Positions 10,861 through 21,034 of a stretch of DNA of 64,000 nt are shown piece by piece. Under the pieces are notes generated by a model that had not been told where the DNA came from, made no database searches, and was given only the letters and a program-made list of their open reading frames with translations. The position numbers and the translations under genes were made by a program. The DNA comes from Paraspadella gotoi (lineage: Eukaryota; Chaetognatha): the NCBI GenBank assembly GCA_051294375.1, contig JBJCIZ010000239.1, forward strand, positions 5,971,074 to 6,035,073, written 5' to 3'. Numbering within the stretch: the stretch's first letter is position 1; the number at the start of each line of letters is the position of its first letter.

Positions 10861-10873
10861 TGGCTGACCGCGC

Positions 10874-10898
10874 NNNNNNNNNNNNNNNNNNNNNNNNN
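10874..10898. other. Assembly gap (25 N)
   Basis: A fixed-length 25-N gap directly before a CT microsatellite, probably a scaffold join. Confidence 0.99.
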
Positions 10899-11211
<313 letters not shown>

Positions 11212-11277
11212 TCACGTGATTTCATTTGCATTTTTTGGTTCGTCATCGTCCTCGTCATCATCATATCCAACGCCGCC

Positions 11278-11500
11278 GACGTTATTGTCGTTAAAGTCGT
11301 TGTCGTCGTCGTCATCGTCGTCGTCGACGGAGTGTAAAAAAATGTCGGTTTCGAAGAGGTGAAGAAAGACAGACACGTCGCGTATTGCGAAAGACAGAAC
11401 AGAAAGAAAGACAGAAAGAAAGACAGACAGAAAGACAGACAGAAAGAAAGACAGACACGTCGCGTATTGCGAACTCGATGGTCAATTGGACTTGAACAAT
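11278..11500. repeat. GTC triplet tract and GACAGAAA tandem array
   Basis: A GTC/GTT tract (11280-11333) is followed by GACAGAAAGAAA repeats bracketed by two copies of GACAGACACGTCGCGTATTG (near 11369 and 11450). Confidence 0.75.
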
Positions 11501-11547
11501 GAACATGTCGATCGTCGTGAATTCTGTTATATAGTAATAGATGAACA

Positions 11548-11870
11548 TATTAAACAAAAACGGAGATTCAAGTGTGTTCCGCAGTGTCTTAGAAGAGTAG
11601 TATTTCCGTATACACACGCAGTGCATACTAGGAAATATCTTTAAAAAAAAAAAAAAAAAAACAAAAAAGAGCAACTAAATATCTGGGCATTTGAATTTTG
11701 GGTCTACAATATTTCATACAATCCTCCATAATTATGTTATATTATACCTTCCTACGAAAATATGAGCTCCTTACCCGAATATTACCCGAGATATAAGCAT
11801 CTTTAACGTAAGTAGGACAGATCGACTAATAACAGACATACCGACCGACCACAAAAAGTGAGTAGAGTTT
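11548..11870 (+). repeat. R4 dispersed repeat, copy 3
   Basis: It starts AAACAAAAACGGAGATTCAA, later has ATAAGCATCTTTAACGTAAG and ends CATACCGACCGACC then AAAAAGTG, colinear with 2770-3080. Confidence 0.55.
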
Positions 11871-11936
11871 CTCCGCAACTAAAAAATCGAAAATATCGAT
11901 CACAAGAGAAAAAATTATGGTTGTACCCCAAAACAT

Positions 11937-12065
11937 CCGATCTTTCTCCATCAACATCCTCAACTTATCCCAGCATTGTCAAACCGATCCTTCTCCATCA
12001 ACATCGCTCAACTTACCCAACATTGTCAAACCGATCCTTCTCCATCAACATCCGTCAAACTTCAA
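11937..12065 (+). repeat. Minisatellite, about 45-bp unit, 2.7 copies
   Basis: The unit CCGATCCTTCTCCATCAACA plus CAACTTACCCAACATTGTCAAA is repeated three times in tandem. Confidence 0.8.
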
Positions 12066-12111
12066 GCCATCCGGGTTTTACCGTGGACGTCCGAGCGATG
12101 CTTCTTTCTTT

Positions 12112-12128
12112 CTCTCTTCTCTCTCTCT

Positions 12129-12204
<76 letters not shown>
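12112..12204. repeat. (CT)n microsatellite
   Basis: Pure CT run preceded by CTTTCTCTCTTCTC. Confidence 0.95.
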
Positions 12205-12207
<3 letters not shown>

Positions 12208-12715
12208 GTTTTTTTATGTTTTTCCAGTCTCCACGCGATGGATGTCTTTCCTCGGAATTTTTTTTTTTCAACAAAAGGCGGCGTTGGAATCTGCCGTCCC
12301 TGACGATTCATGACGAGTCTCAACAAAATGAGCAACGAGTGAAGGCATTCAAGCCGTGCTGAGCGTGAGGGAGAGGGAGAGAGAGAGAGGGAGAAGGAGA
12401 GGTGTTATGAGAGAGTGGGAGAAAGTGAGGGAGGGAGAGAGAGGGAGAAAGAGAGAGAGGGAAAGGGAGAGGTGTCATGAGAGAGTGGGAGAAAGTAGGG
12501 AGGGAGAAGGAGAGAGAGAGGGGAAAGGGGAGAGGTGTCATAAGAGAGTGGAGAAAGTGAGGAGAGAGAGGGAGAAAGAGAGAGGGGGATAGGAGAAGGT
12601 GGTATGAGAGAGTGGGAGAAAAGGAGGAAGGGAGAGGGAAAAGAGAGAGAGAGAAAAGAGTAAGAAAGAAGAGCGAAAAAAATAAGAAACTAAAAACAAA
12701 GAAAGAAAACAAGAA

Positions 12716-12755
<40 letters not shown>

Positions 12756-13575
12756 AGAAAGAAAGAAAGAAAGAAAGAAAGAAGAAGAAAGAAAGAAAGA
12801 GAAAGAAGAACGCGAAACGGTTACCTTCATTTATCAAAAATCCTTCACGATTTCTAAGAAATGAAGTCATTTTCTTTTCCCTTTTCTTTACGCCCTTCAA
12901 GTCCTTCCACGTTCCTTTCGATCATCAAAGAATAGATTTTTTAAAAATATTAAAATATTTATAAAACTAATTAAGTATTGTAACGAAGACAGAAGGAAAA
13001 AACGTCATCTCACGACTAAATTGCGTCAAACGAACCTTTTTATTTTTCAATATCTGCTTTCGAAGTAACTTTTAAATCTCGACCTTAGGGTTACATTGAG
13101 GGACTACGAGCGACTCGAATAAAAATAACGGAAAAAAAATCCGTTGAATTATGGGCACTCTTTTCCGAGCGCGCCCCCTTTTGGATTCCTAATCCTTAAA
13201 CTTAATTTTAACCTTATAATTTAGCTTGCATCTTTGTCCAAAAGTTTAAAACAATCCCTAATTCTTATACCTTACCGTAACCCCAAACTTCAATCCCTAT
13301 TCCTAACTCTATATCCCTAACCTTATTTGGTAACCTTTAACTCTAATCCCTAAGCCTGATCTCTAATATTATTTGTTAACCTTTAACTCTAATCCCTGAC
13401 CCTGATCCCTAACCCTATTTGTTAACCTTAACTCGATCCCTGACTGATCCCTAACTAGCTTTAATAACCTGACCCTGATCCCTTAGCAAAACTACAACCA
13501 AATTCCTAACCTTAACCTCCCTATCCTTTTACCCTTAACCTTTAACCTAAACTTAAAACTTGTCTGAATTTAAGT

Positions 13576-14444
13576 AGAGATGAGCATCGTTCGAATCGAA
13601 GCTCCGATCAAGATTCCTTTATATTTCACTTCTATTCAAAACTGCATAGTCAGGCCAAAACAAATTATGTCAATATGGGCAGATTTCGAAAGCTTGGCGT
13701 CTTGGGAAGCCAATGGAGTAGAGCGCGATCGAAATTCCCATTTTATCATGCCCAAAAATGGTATTTAAATGGACTGGTCAGGCCGTTTTTTCCCTATTCT
13801 AAGAAAACCTCCTGGCTTTGAGTAAAAAAGACCAAATCATACATATTAGTACAGTTTCCGAAACCTTATTGTCTTCTCTACATGATGAAAAAAAGCAAAA
13901 TTAAAATTCTTGCAATCTTAATTGCTTGATAAAGCAATCAAATGAACTGGTTTTTTAGGTGAAAACTGCATAGTCAAGCCTTCATTTTTTCAATTTGATC
14001 ACAATTGACAGAAACTGTATTGATTTTACTATTCAAATCAGGTAGAGCGCGGGCTTAATTCAAAAGCGTTTTCTCAATATAATGCAAAATTTAAAAAAAG
14101 TCCAATAAAAACTATTAAAAAACAAAAATCGTCGCACAGTGTTGCTTGTGAGTTCAAAATGCTAGAAAAATAAATTTTTAAATTTTTTATATTATTATAT
14201 TATATATAAAATATTTATATAAATATAATTATAGTATTAAAAATAAATTTTTTTATTCAATCTGAGAAAGGTAGTACTATATATTAGAAAATATATATAT
14301 ATATAAAAATATATTTTACAATAAAATTAATTAATTTTTTTATTATGGATAATTAAAAAATATAAGATTAAAATAAAATTTTATTTTAATAAAATATAAT
14401 AATCATATTAAATATAATAAATCAAAAAAATTATTTTTTTTATT

Positions 14445-14489
<45 letters not shown>

Positions 14490-15042
14490 TAATAATAATA
14501 AATAAAATATAAATATTTTATTTTTTAATTTTATTTTTTTAATTATAATTATATTTTTATTTTTATTATTATTATTTTATTATTATATTATTTTATTATT
14601 ATTATATAATCTGATAATAATATATATTTTATTATAAAATAATTTTATTTTATTTATTTAAAATTATAAAAAATTATGTTTTAATTTTTTAATATTCAAA
14701 TAAATTTAAAAAAAATATTTTTATAATAATATATATAATAAAAAAATATTTTTAACTGAACGGGATTTTTCTGAAAATTCAGGCCCAGGATCTCACTGTG
14801 CGCCGGTTCTAAAGCTTAGTACTACGCATAGTACTAATCTTTGTTGGATCAAAACGAGCTCGATTTTAAAGGAAAGTTGATCGTTTGAAGAGCGATTTTG
14901 CGATTGCTTTTTGGCGATTACTTTTGAACGGATTGTCGGATTATGATGAAATTATGCATGTAGATAATGTTTGTAATTGTCTATCGAACGCTACCAAATT
15001 TGATATAAAACTATGAGTTGTTTAGAAACGATGCTCATCCCC
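13576..15042 (+). mobile_element. M element 1: MULE-like non-autonomous transposon, 1467 bp, 9-bp target duplication
   Basis: The ends are AGAGATGAGCATCGTT and AACGATGCTCATCCCC (about 14-bp inverted). The perfect 9-bp direct repeat AATTTAAGT lies at 13567-13575 and 15043-15051, and the uninterrupted target survives at about 10274-10292. Internally, ACTGCATAGTC occurs twice, the middle is a very AT-rich (TAA)n block at about 14170-14750, and the right arm contains the palindromic AGTACTACGCATAGTACT and CACTGTGCGCCGG. No transposase-like ORF is seen. Target duplications of 9 bp are typical of Mutator-like elements; that assignment is inference. Confidence 0.8.
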
Positions 15043-15240
15043 AATTTAAGTTAAAATGAAGCGCTTTTGGAAAGAAGGGCCCGAATTATGGACGATGACG
15101 GGGACGACGACGTTCTCGGGCGTCACGGAATTCTTCGACAATCTTCGGTTATCTCGGTAGGACCAGACACACTGGTCACATTAATATTAATTATCCTAAA
15201 TGTAACTTTTAATTCTTCAAATCCATTACTTAATTTTTAT

Positions 15241-15244
15241 ACTC

Positions 15245-15315
<71 letters not shown>
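15241..15315. repeat. (CT)n microsatellite
   Basis: CTCTCTCTATCTCTC followed by a pure CT run. It sits at the equivalent position of the CT tract at 10500-10560 in duplication copy 1. Confidence 0.9.
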
Positions 15316-15319
<4 letters not shown>

Positions 15320-15332
15320 TAATAATTGTTTT

Positions 15333-15455
15333 TTACTCATCGTTGATGAAGACACGAAAAACAAAGATTCGAAACATGTCCGTTTTTATTGTCAAAAAAT
15401 CGTTGTTTTCATAGTAATAATCATAGTCATCATTGTTTGAGTTATCATAAGGCAT
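15333..15455 (-). CDS. Small acidic/aromatic ORF, 40 residues, unknown
   Basis: ATG to TAA on the minus strand, beginning MPYDNSNNDDYDYYYENNDF and ending INDE. It is rich in Asp, Asn and Tyr. The corresponding region of duplication copy 1 (about 10720-10860) is frameshifted. Its 3' half overlaps a hammerhead-like string on the opposite strand (GATGAAG...GAAACATGTC), so it may instead be retroelement-derived. Confidence 0.25.
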   Translation of the reverse strand: MPYDNSNNDDYDYYYENNDFLTIKTDMFRIFVFRVFINDE

Positions 15456-15487
15456 TGCCTTGGTGAGGGGCTGAGGGGGCATAGAAG

Positions 15488-15592
15488 TTACGGATAGTAG
15501 TCTGCAGCCCACTTAGCGCACTTATCCACATAGTCATTGGCATAGTGATCACAGTCGTATAGATGATGTTCGTCATTGTACTCGTGGTCAAT

Positions 15593-15634
<42 letters not shown>

Positions 15635-15640
15635 GCACAT
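15488..15640 (-). CDS. Acidic ORF with poly-Asp, copy 1 (50 residues)
   Basis: ATG-TGC followed by about 14 Asp codons from the (ATC)n repeat, then IDHEYNDEHHLYDCDHYAND and a tail ending KCAKWAADYYP before TAA. The non-repetitive half has balanced codons and spaced His, Cys and Tyr residues, unlike a pure repeat shadow. The second copy keeps the same frame and has a synonymous ATT/ATC difference at the Ile codon. The product is unknown. It may be a first exon, since CC|GTAACT near the stop could act as a donor. Confidence 0.35.
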
Positions 15641-15661
15641 CACCCCCCCTCACCGTCGCAG

Positions 15662-15810
15662 GACCTGAAGATCTGACTTCCGTCGCTCAAGTGTCTCGTC
15701 GATGGACGAAGGAAGTGGAGACGACTCGTCGGCGAGGATTTCGACGTCAGCAAGAGTCCATTTCGAGGCTGGGTCCACGCGGTTCGAGTGTTATGAAATG
15801 TTTAATATGA
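15662..15810 (+). CDS. F-box-like exon, copy 1
   Basis: After acceptor CCGTCGCAG| the plus frame reads PEDLTSVAQVSRRWTKEVE, matching the second half of an F-box (leader Leu/Glu-Asp-Leu, then Val-Ser-x-x-Trp). The frame runs on to a TGA at 15808, but the true donor is unclear (GAA|GTGGAG and CGAC|GTCAGC are candidates). F-box proteins recruit substrates to SCF ubiquitin ligases through Skp1. The first half of the F-box is not found upstream. Being nearly identical to 16028-16161, it is probably a duplicated exon of the LRR gene downstream. Confidence 0.45.
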
Positions 15811-15854
15811 GAATATTAACAAACGTTGGTGAGGGGGCTGAGGGGGCATAGAAG

Positions 15855-15959
15855 TTACGGATAGTAGTCTGCAGCCCACTTAGCGCACTTATCCACATAG
15901 TCATTGGCATAGTGATCACAGTCGTATAGATGATGTTCGTCATTGTACTCGTGGTCGAT

Positions 15960-15998
<39 letters not shown>

Positions 15999-16004
15999 GC
16001 ACAT
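15855..16004 (-). CDS. Acidic ORF with poly-Asp, copy 2 (49 residues)
   Basis: Same as 15488-15640 with one Asp fewer and one synonymous change in the Ile codon after the Asp run. The retained frame is mild evidence that it codes for protein. Confidence 0.35.
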
Positions 16005-16027
16005 CACCCCCCCCCTCACCGTCGCAG

Positions 16028-16161
16028 GACCTGAAGATCTGACTTCCGTCGCTCAAGTGTCTCGTCGATGGACGAAGGAAGTGGAGACGACTCGTCGGCG
16101 CGGGATTTCGACGTCGGCGCGAGTCCATTCCGAGGCTGGGTCCACGCGGTTCGAGTTTTAA
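16028..16161 (+). CDS. F-box-like exon, copy 2 (nearer the LRR gene)
   Basis: Acceptor GTCGCAG|, then the same PEDLTSVAQVSRRWTKEVE. It differs from copy 1 downstream by a 1-nt indel and by GTCAGC to GTCGGC. If the exon ends at GAC|GTCGGC its phase (2) matches the first LRR exon at 16832. I infer that this is the F-box exon of the 16.8-20.5 kb gene; transcripts would decide it. Confidence 0.45.
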
Positions 16162-16249
16162 TGAAATGTTTAATTATGAGAAATTAACAAACGTTTATTT
16201 AAGTGAAGGTATATTTCAACCTTTTTTGCCCTTTGAGTCTATTTATTTT

Positions 16250-16251
16250 TA

Positions 16252-16297
<46 letters not shown>

Positions 16298-16335
16298 TAT
16301 TATTATTAATTATTATTTATTAATTATTATTGTAT
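16250..16335. repeat. (ATT)n microsatellite
   Basis: ATT/TTA triplets in an intron-like interval between the F-box exon and the LRR exons. Confidence 0.9.
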
Positions 16336-16495
16336 TAATTTAAATTATTATTTATATATATATAAGTAATAATAACAATTCTTTTTATGTGTTTTTTTTT
16401 TTAAAGGATAATTCGACGTGGATTTTTTCAGTGTATTCTTGGATTCAATTCATTTCTCTGGACAGTTTGTCATTTTCGTCGAAGGTGTCGAGACA

Positions 16496-16800
16496 TCGGC
16501 CCTATTTTCCGCAAATGCCCCATTTCATCGTTAAATTGTTTAATTAAGTTTGTCTTTAGTTTCGATAATTAGGTTTAGGGTTAGGGATAGGGAATAGGTT
16601 AGGGATCAGGGTCGGAGATTAGGTTAGGAATATTAAGTTTTGATTAGAGATTAATGTTAGTAATTAGGGTTTAACGGATCAGGGTTATAGCTTGAATTAA
16701 ACTGCAACAAATAAATTAAAGTTAAATGTAGTCATTTGTATTCGAATTGGGTTTGAGGATTTTGAATCTAAAGGGGGGCGCTCACGGAAACTAACACCCC
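16496..16800 (+). mobile_element. T-family MITE copy in an intron
   Basis: It starts GGCCCTATTTTCCGCAAATG then CCCCATTTCATCG. The core is TTAGGGTTAGGGATAGGG-like. It ends AAAGGGGGGCGCTCACGGAAA, the inverse of the start. Confidence 0.55.
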
Positions 16801-16831
16801 CTACTTTATCCCCTTCACTCTGAATCTTCAG

Positions 16832-16946
16832 CGCGCCGCCCGAGGAAGTCATCGGTTTTCAAAATCTCTCCCAGCTCGCCTTCTTCTCTTGTTCTTCCTT
16901 CGGGAAATTTTTTCACGAACTTTGGAAATTGTCGCCGAATCTTGAG
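16832..16946 (+). CDS. LRR gene exon a
   Basis: Acceptor GAATCTTCAG|, donor GAG|GTTTTT (weak). It reads EEVIGFQNLSQLAFFSC and ends LWKLSPNLE, an LRR-type spacing of Leu/Phe. It enters with one nucleotide completing a codon and leaves in phase 0. Confidence 0.65.
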
Positions 16947-19900
16947 GTTTTTACTTGAACGTTGTTCTTTTTTTTCCTTTCTCTCCGTATCTCTCCGCCT
17001 TTTATGTTACAATTGGTTGAGTATTTAACAAATATAAATATTGGTTGTACCAATTTCACAAACAAAATTCATCGTCCAACAGATCAGCATTCATCTTTTT
17101 TTTTCCATTTCTAATTTTAGAAACTTAAGATTTTTAACAACCGCAAATTAAGTCGGAGGGATTTCGAGTTTGTCGACAGCTCTCTTCGAAAATTTGGTGC
17201 GTCTTGTCAGGAAGTGGAAATTGAATGCTTCTGACCTCTCTCTCTCTCTCTCTCTCTNNNNNNNNNNNNNNNNNNNNNNNNNNNNNNNNNNNNNNNNNNN
17301 NNNNNNNNNNNNNNNNNNNNNNNNNNNNNNNNNNNNNNNNNNNNNNNNNNNNNNNNNNNNNNNNNNNNNNNNNNNNNNNNNNNNNNNNNNNNNNNNNNNN
17401 NNNNNNNNNNNNNNNNNNNNNNNNNNNNNNNNNNNNNNNNNNNNNNNNNNNNNNNNNNNNNNNNNNNNNNNNNNNNNNNNNNNNNNNNNNNNNCAGACAA
17501 ACAAGATTTGATAGGGGTGTTAAAGTCTCTCGCCGACGGGTGTCCGAATTTACAGAATTTGTTACTTCACACTGGACCCATTAAATTTCCCCTCCTAGTT
17601 TGTCGGGAGTTGTCAAGTAAGGGGTTCTTCCAAGAAATGTGTCATGTCATCATTTTCATGTCACCATGTCAAAATCCTGCCTCGTTTGAAAACTTAAGCT
17701 TTATGTCCTTGAAGTATATTCTTATGACAGCCGATGCGGAGTTTCAGAAATATTGTGAATGTTAAGTTTCATAAAACTCAACCCTTTTGAGTGAAAATTT
17801 TATATCGGTCCATTTCCTGTGCAATATTACTGGAAAAGTAAAACTCTTTTATAATAATTAGTTACCCTTAATGTTTGATATCAAAATGATTGAATTTCAT
17901 TTTTTTTAAATGCTTGCTTTTCCATAAACAACTTATGAGGGTATTTTTTATATACATTGTTAACCATAAATTTATGAATTCAACTTGGCGCTTTTTTTTT
18001 TATTGAATAATCACAATCAAATAACGAATGATTGCACAGGATTTCGACGTCTGGAACGCTTGGAGTTATGCAGTGCACCAGAGTGGGCGCATAATTGCGT
18101 GCTGGACGAAACTAGGGTCAACATATTAGCCAATGGGTTGTCTCACTCTTTGCGATCTTTGACGCTCATAATTGATATTACAGAGTTGGATTTGGTCTGC
18201 AAGTTTATGAATTTGAGAGTAAGAAAAAGATTGATTATGATTTCAGACCCAAACATAATCACATCGGCCACATTTACCAAAAGTGCCCAGTTTCTGCTTC
18301 GGTTCAAGAATTAGATTAGTTTTAAATTTTAAAGATTAGTAAGGTAGGGTTAGGTTAGGGAATAAGTTAAGGGAATAAGTTTAGGTACTACATGAGATAG
18401 GTCTAACTCTAATATATGAGGAGCTTTTTAATAATAGCAGTCTCCTTTGCTCTTAATTTATTCTCAGTTTCATTGATCCGTTTTATAGAAGCTACTTTTA
18501 ATTCTCATCATTGACGACAAATCTATTAATGAATGGACCAGCAATGGTAGGTATGGGTCTGGGTATGATAAATGGTGAACCGTTAAAACATAGTAACTTC
18601 GTATTAGTTTTTAAAACTGAAATAAACAATCCTAAAATTTCTTAATGCTAGACGATGACGATGACGGCTGTGACCATCCCGCCGTAGTTCCAAAATTCTA
18701 CTCCAATGATACGCACGTCATTCAACGATGGAATTCTCTGCCTTTGGAGCAACTTGATATTTATATGCAAGAAACGGCATCCCAGGAACTGGACGTCGAC
18801 CCTCTCTTGTCATTTTTGGCTCGCCGCTTCTCTTCTCTGCCTCTCACCAAAGTCGTCGCGGCCGTGAAGCCTCACGAAGACACGATTCTTCGGGAGGGCA
18901 TCGACTTGGTGATTTTAAAGCGTATAAAATAAATAAGAGGTTAAATATTGAGTGGGGGCAGAAAAATAAAAAAATTATAAACTTGTGGTTAGTTCATGAT
19001 ACCATTAATTGTGACTCCAGTGGCTAAATACGTAATTGACCATTAGATTATGGTAACAATCCCTATAGCAGCATAAGCCCTTGGGGGTCTCGAAGTAATA
19101 AATGAGGAAGGATTTCGCTTTAACCAATACGAGATATAATCAATTAAATCATTAGATAAGCTTTCTTGCTTCCTGACTGTGGAAACTGAACAAGCAATCC
19201 TGCTTACAATATAATAATACAGCTGGACAGTGCAAACTTTTAAACTTAATGATTTAGTCCAGAATCTTTGACCATCCTAGTTATTAATTTTATGTAAATT
19301 TAAATAATAGTTGTTTCATTCCCCTTCATCCTTAGCTTATGATATGTTCGTCTTTTTTACGCCACTTTGAACTTCATGGCCAATCAGAGGGAAAACTGTT
19401 ATTGGATGCTTTTCGCCAGGTGCTGTTTGTCTGCTGGCCATTTTTTTCCTGGTACTGGCTGCTGTTAACTGTTGTCAGCAGTGGTTTTCTCTTTCTGAAT
19501 GCTAGATGCTCCTGCTGGCTGTTGTTTACTTTTTTTCGGCTGCTGTTTTGTGTCGCTGGCCTCTTGCTGTTGCTTGACATAATGCAATGGCCGTTGCTAC
19601 AATTCCAGGTTCCTCCATCCATGAAAGAAATTTGTCTGAATGGGTTCAATTTCCTCATTGAAGAGCGTGAGTCGCCCTCAGGCTTAAATTAGGGGGGGGG
19701 GAATATAAAAATATCGGTTAACTCAGGCATTTTAACATTATCACGATTATTAAATTTGGAGTTAAAAAGCGATTTCAATATAAATTTTTAGACGTATCTC
19801 TGTTTAGCTCCAGTAACAAAAAAAAAAAAAACATTAATCCATATCAAAAATGGAATAAGAAGCACTAACTACATTAATAATTTTTTGTTAAATTTTGATT

Positions 19901-20523
19901 GGTTAAAAATTAGTCAATACACAATTCTTTTATGTATATTTCAGAGGAAAAACAGACCGGCGACCACTCCGTTCTTGAATACGGCGTTAATTCAAACGAA
20001 GACGATGACAACGACGACGATGATACTTTTTACAACAGCGACAACGATGGCGTTGATGTCGTTGACGACATTATCATCACGCCTCTCGACGCCAGGCGCT
20101 ACTTGAGAAATTGGGTAAGTAATTAACATAGCAATTGTAATTTTGTTAGAGAAAAAGAGAGAGATAAAGACAAATGGAACTGTTGTGGCATAGATGGAAA
20201 AAGCTGTTCTGTGTAACGACGCTGTAATAGCGTAATCTCTAAACTCAATGGACCGGGTTCTTTCTCTGCTTGTAAACGGCCATGTAAAAAAAAAAAAGGG
20301 ATGGGCCGGTTAAACCACCGGTAGAGAAGCTTGCCGCTGCATCTTAAGTTTCCAAAAGAAGGGCAACTGATGGGAAAAAAAAAATATTCCGGATGCACAT
20401 GTTAAGTGTGATGGGTATTATGCTTTGGGTTTTTATCTTCGCTTTCAGATTCCCGATTCAGTCGAATTGAAAATCACAGCCGAGTATGACGTGGAGTTAG
20501 CTGATTGGCCGAGCTTTGAATGA
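16832..20523 (+). CDS. Leucine-rich-repeat (probable F-box/LRR) protein gene, eight exons seen
   Basis: Eight exons: 16832-16946, 17121-17196, 17497-17616, 18040-18218, 18652-18908, 19609-19666, 19945-20114 and 20449-20523, about 350 residues. Six of seven junctions are GT-AG and phase-consistent; only 18218/18652 is off by one. LRR-like strings recur: LSQLAFFSC, LSPNLEKLKIFNN, LADGCPNLQNLLL, RLERLELCSAPEW, MKEICLNGFNF. An acidic insert (DDDNDDDD) precedes the C-terminus, which ends DVELADWPSFE. With the F-box-like exon upstream (16028 or 15662) this would be an F-box/LRR substrate adaptor of an SCF ubiquitin ligase. The start codon is not located and a 236-N gap lies in intron 2. Substrate is unknown. 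Confidence 0.75.
17035..17085 (-). repeat. R3 fragment in an intron
   Basis: TATTGGTTGTACCAATTTCA is the reverse complement of the R3 start seen at 3315 and 22340. Confidence 0.4.
17121..17196 (+). CDS. LRR gene exon b
   Basis: Acceptor TTCTAATTTTAG|, donor TTTG|GTGCGT. It reads KLKIFNNRKLSRRDFEFVDS and ends SLRKF. Its phase 1 end joins exon c to make an Asp codon. Confidence 0.7.
17258..17493. other. Assembly gap (236 N) inside an intron of the LRR gene
   Basis: Bounded on the left by a CT microsatellite and on the right by the acceptor CAG| of the next exon. The phases of exons b and c agree, so a missing exon is not required. Confidence 0.99.
17497..17616 (+). CDS. LRR gene exon c
   Basis: Acceptor CAG| at the gap edge, donor TCAA|GTAAGG. 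It reads KQDLIGVLKSLADGCPNLQN then LLLHTGPIKF, a typical LRR pattern of an F-box/LRR protein. Confidence 0.75.
18040..18218 (+). CDS. LRR gene exon d
   Basis: Acceptor TGCACAG|, donor AGA|GTAAGA. It contains FRRLERLELCSAPEWAHNC and NGLSHSLRSLTLIIDITELD. It ends in phase 0. Confidence 0.75.
18330..18412 (+). repeat. Short telomere-like stretch in an intron
   Basis: GGTAGGGTTAGGTTAGGGAA and neighbours resemble the T-family core, but no inverted ends are visible. Confidence 0.4.
18652..18908 (+). CDS. LRR gene exon e
   Basis: Acceptor TTAATGCTAG|, donor CTTG|GTGATT. It starts with an acidic run (DDDDD), then HVIQRWNSLPLEQLDIYM and SFLARRFSSLPLTKVVAAV. It needs one nucleotide from the previous exon while exon d ends in phase 0, so a 1-nt error, a missed micro-exon or a different junction is likely here. 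Its exit phase 0 matches exon f. Confidence 0.7.
19609..19666 (+). CDS. LRR gene exon f
   Basis: Acceptor AATTCCAG|, strong donor GAGC|GTGAGT. It reads VPPSMKEICLNGFNFLIEE, another LRR-like unit. The upstream intron (18909-19608) contains a CTG/GCTG-rich stretch that also leaves long open frames but has no gene evidence. Confidence 0.7.
19945..20114 (+). CDS. LRR gene exon g (acidic)
   Basis: Acceptor TATATTTCAG|, strong donor TGG|GTAAGT. It reads EKQTGDHSVLEYGVNSNEDD, then DDDD and ends ITPLDARRYLRNW. The Asp run comes from GAC/GAT codons like the free triplet tracts elsewhere in the window. Confidence 0.75.
20449..20523 (+). CDS. LRR gene last exon
   Basis: Acceptor CGCTTTCAG|, 24 codons IPDSVELK...DWPSFE and TGA. 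AATAAA follows 108 nt downstream. Confidence 0.75.
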   Translation: MPDSVELKITAEYDVELADWPSFE

Positions 20524-20630
20524 ATCTGAAACTACGCTATACAATTAGAAGATAATTGATAATGAGAGGAGAAAAAAGCATTTATTCTGAATCTACTAAA
20601 TTTAATCTTGAATCAAAATGTATCGATGTG

Positions 20631-20636
20631 AATAAA
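20631..20636 (+). promoter_or_regulatory. Poly(A) signal of the LRR gene
   Basis: AATAAA in GATGTGAATAAATTAAAA, 108 nt after the stop codon at 20521-20523. Confidence 0.6.
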
Positions 20637-20754
20637 TTAAAAAAAACTCTTAAAATGTTTATTTTTTTAAAGTTGTGATAAGTGATTTAAATTTTGATAG
20701 TAAATTTAACTTGCTTTGAAAGGAGCTTTGCTATTTTTTTATTTTTTACACTTA

Positions 20755-20855
20755 TGCCTAATCCTTAATCATAAACCCTCATGTTAAAACTTTAAAAATT
20801 AAGATAAATCCGACTTTAATCTAAAATGGGGCGCTTTGGGAAAATAAGGCCGACC
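20755..20855 (-). mobile_element. T-family MITE, partial right end
   Basis: CCTAATCCTTAATCATAAAC-like core followed by AAAATGGGGCGCTTTGGGAA then AATAAGGCC, the canonical T-family end. Confidence 0.5.
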
Positions 20856-20954
20856 TCGGCATTCGTGCATCTACCCATCCTTTCATCTATTCCATGTATC
20901 CATCAATGTGTAGACCCAGGATTCGAGCCTGTACATAGCAGGAGTTACTCTCTG

Positions 20955-20956
<2 letters not shown>

Positions 20957-20998
<42 letters not shown>
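20957..20998. repeat. (CT)n microsatellite
   Basis: Pure CT run after AGGAGTTACTCTCTGTTCC. Confidence 0.95.
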
Positions 20999-21000
<2 letters not shown>

Positions 21001-21034
21001 TAATGGTCTCCAGGACGGAACGCGCTACAGATTG

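Larger units (their letters stand above)
12380..15470. repeat. Segmental duplication A, copy 2
   Basis: Colinear with 8940-10860 but interrupted at 13576-15042 by a transposon flanked by a 9-bp duplication of the host sequence AATTTAAGT. The T-family MITE halves lie at 13153-13575 and 15043-15087. Similarity resumes immediately after the insertion (AGTTAAAATGAAGCGCTTTT). Confidence 0.85.
15462..16194. repeat. Tandem duplication of a ~365-bp unit (15462-15826, 15827-16194)
   Basis: Both units run from GGTGAGGGGCTGAGG through ATAGAAGTTACGGATAGTAG and an (ATC)n tract to GGTCCACGCGGTTCGAG and an ACAAACGTT-like end. Each holds an acidic minus-strand ORF and a plus-strand F-box-like exon. Differences are few, suggesting a recent event. 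Confidence 0.9.

Noticed and set aside
19339-19692. 117-codon plus-strand frame with Cys/Trp/Leu-rich sequence
   Set aside because: Its body lies in the intron between LRR exons e and f. Only the last part (19609-19666) is a supported exon.
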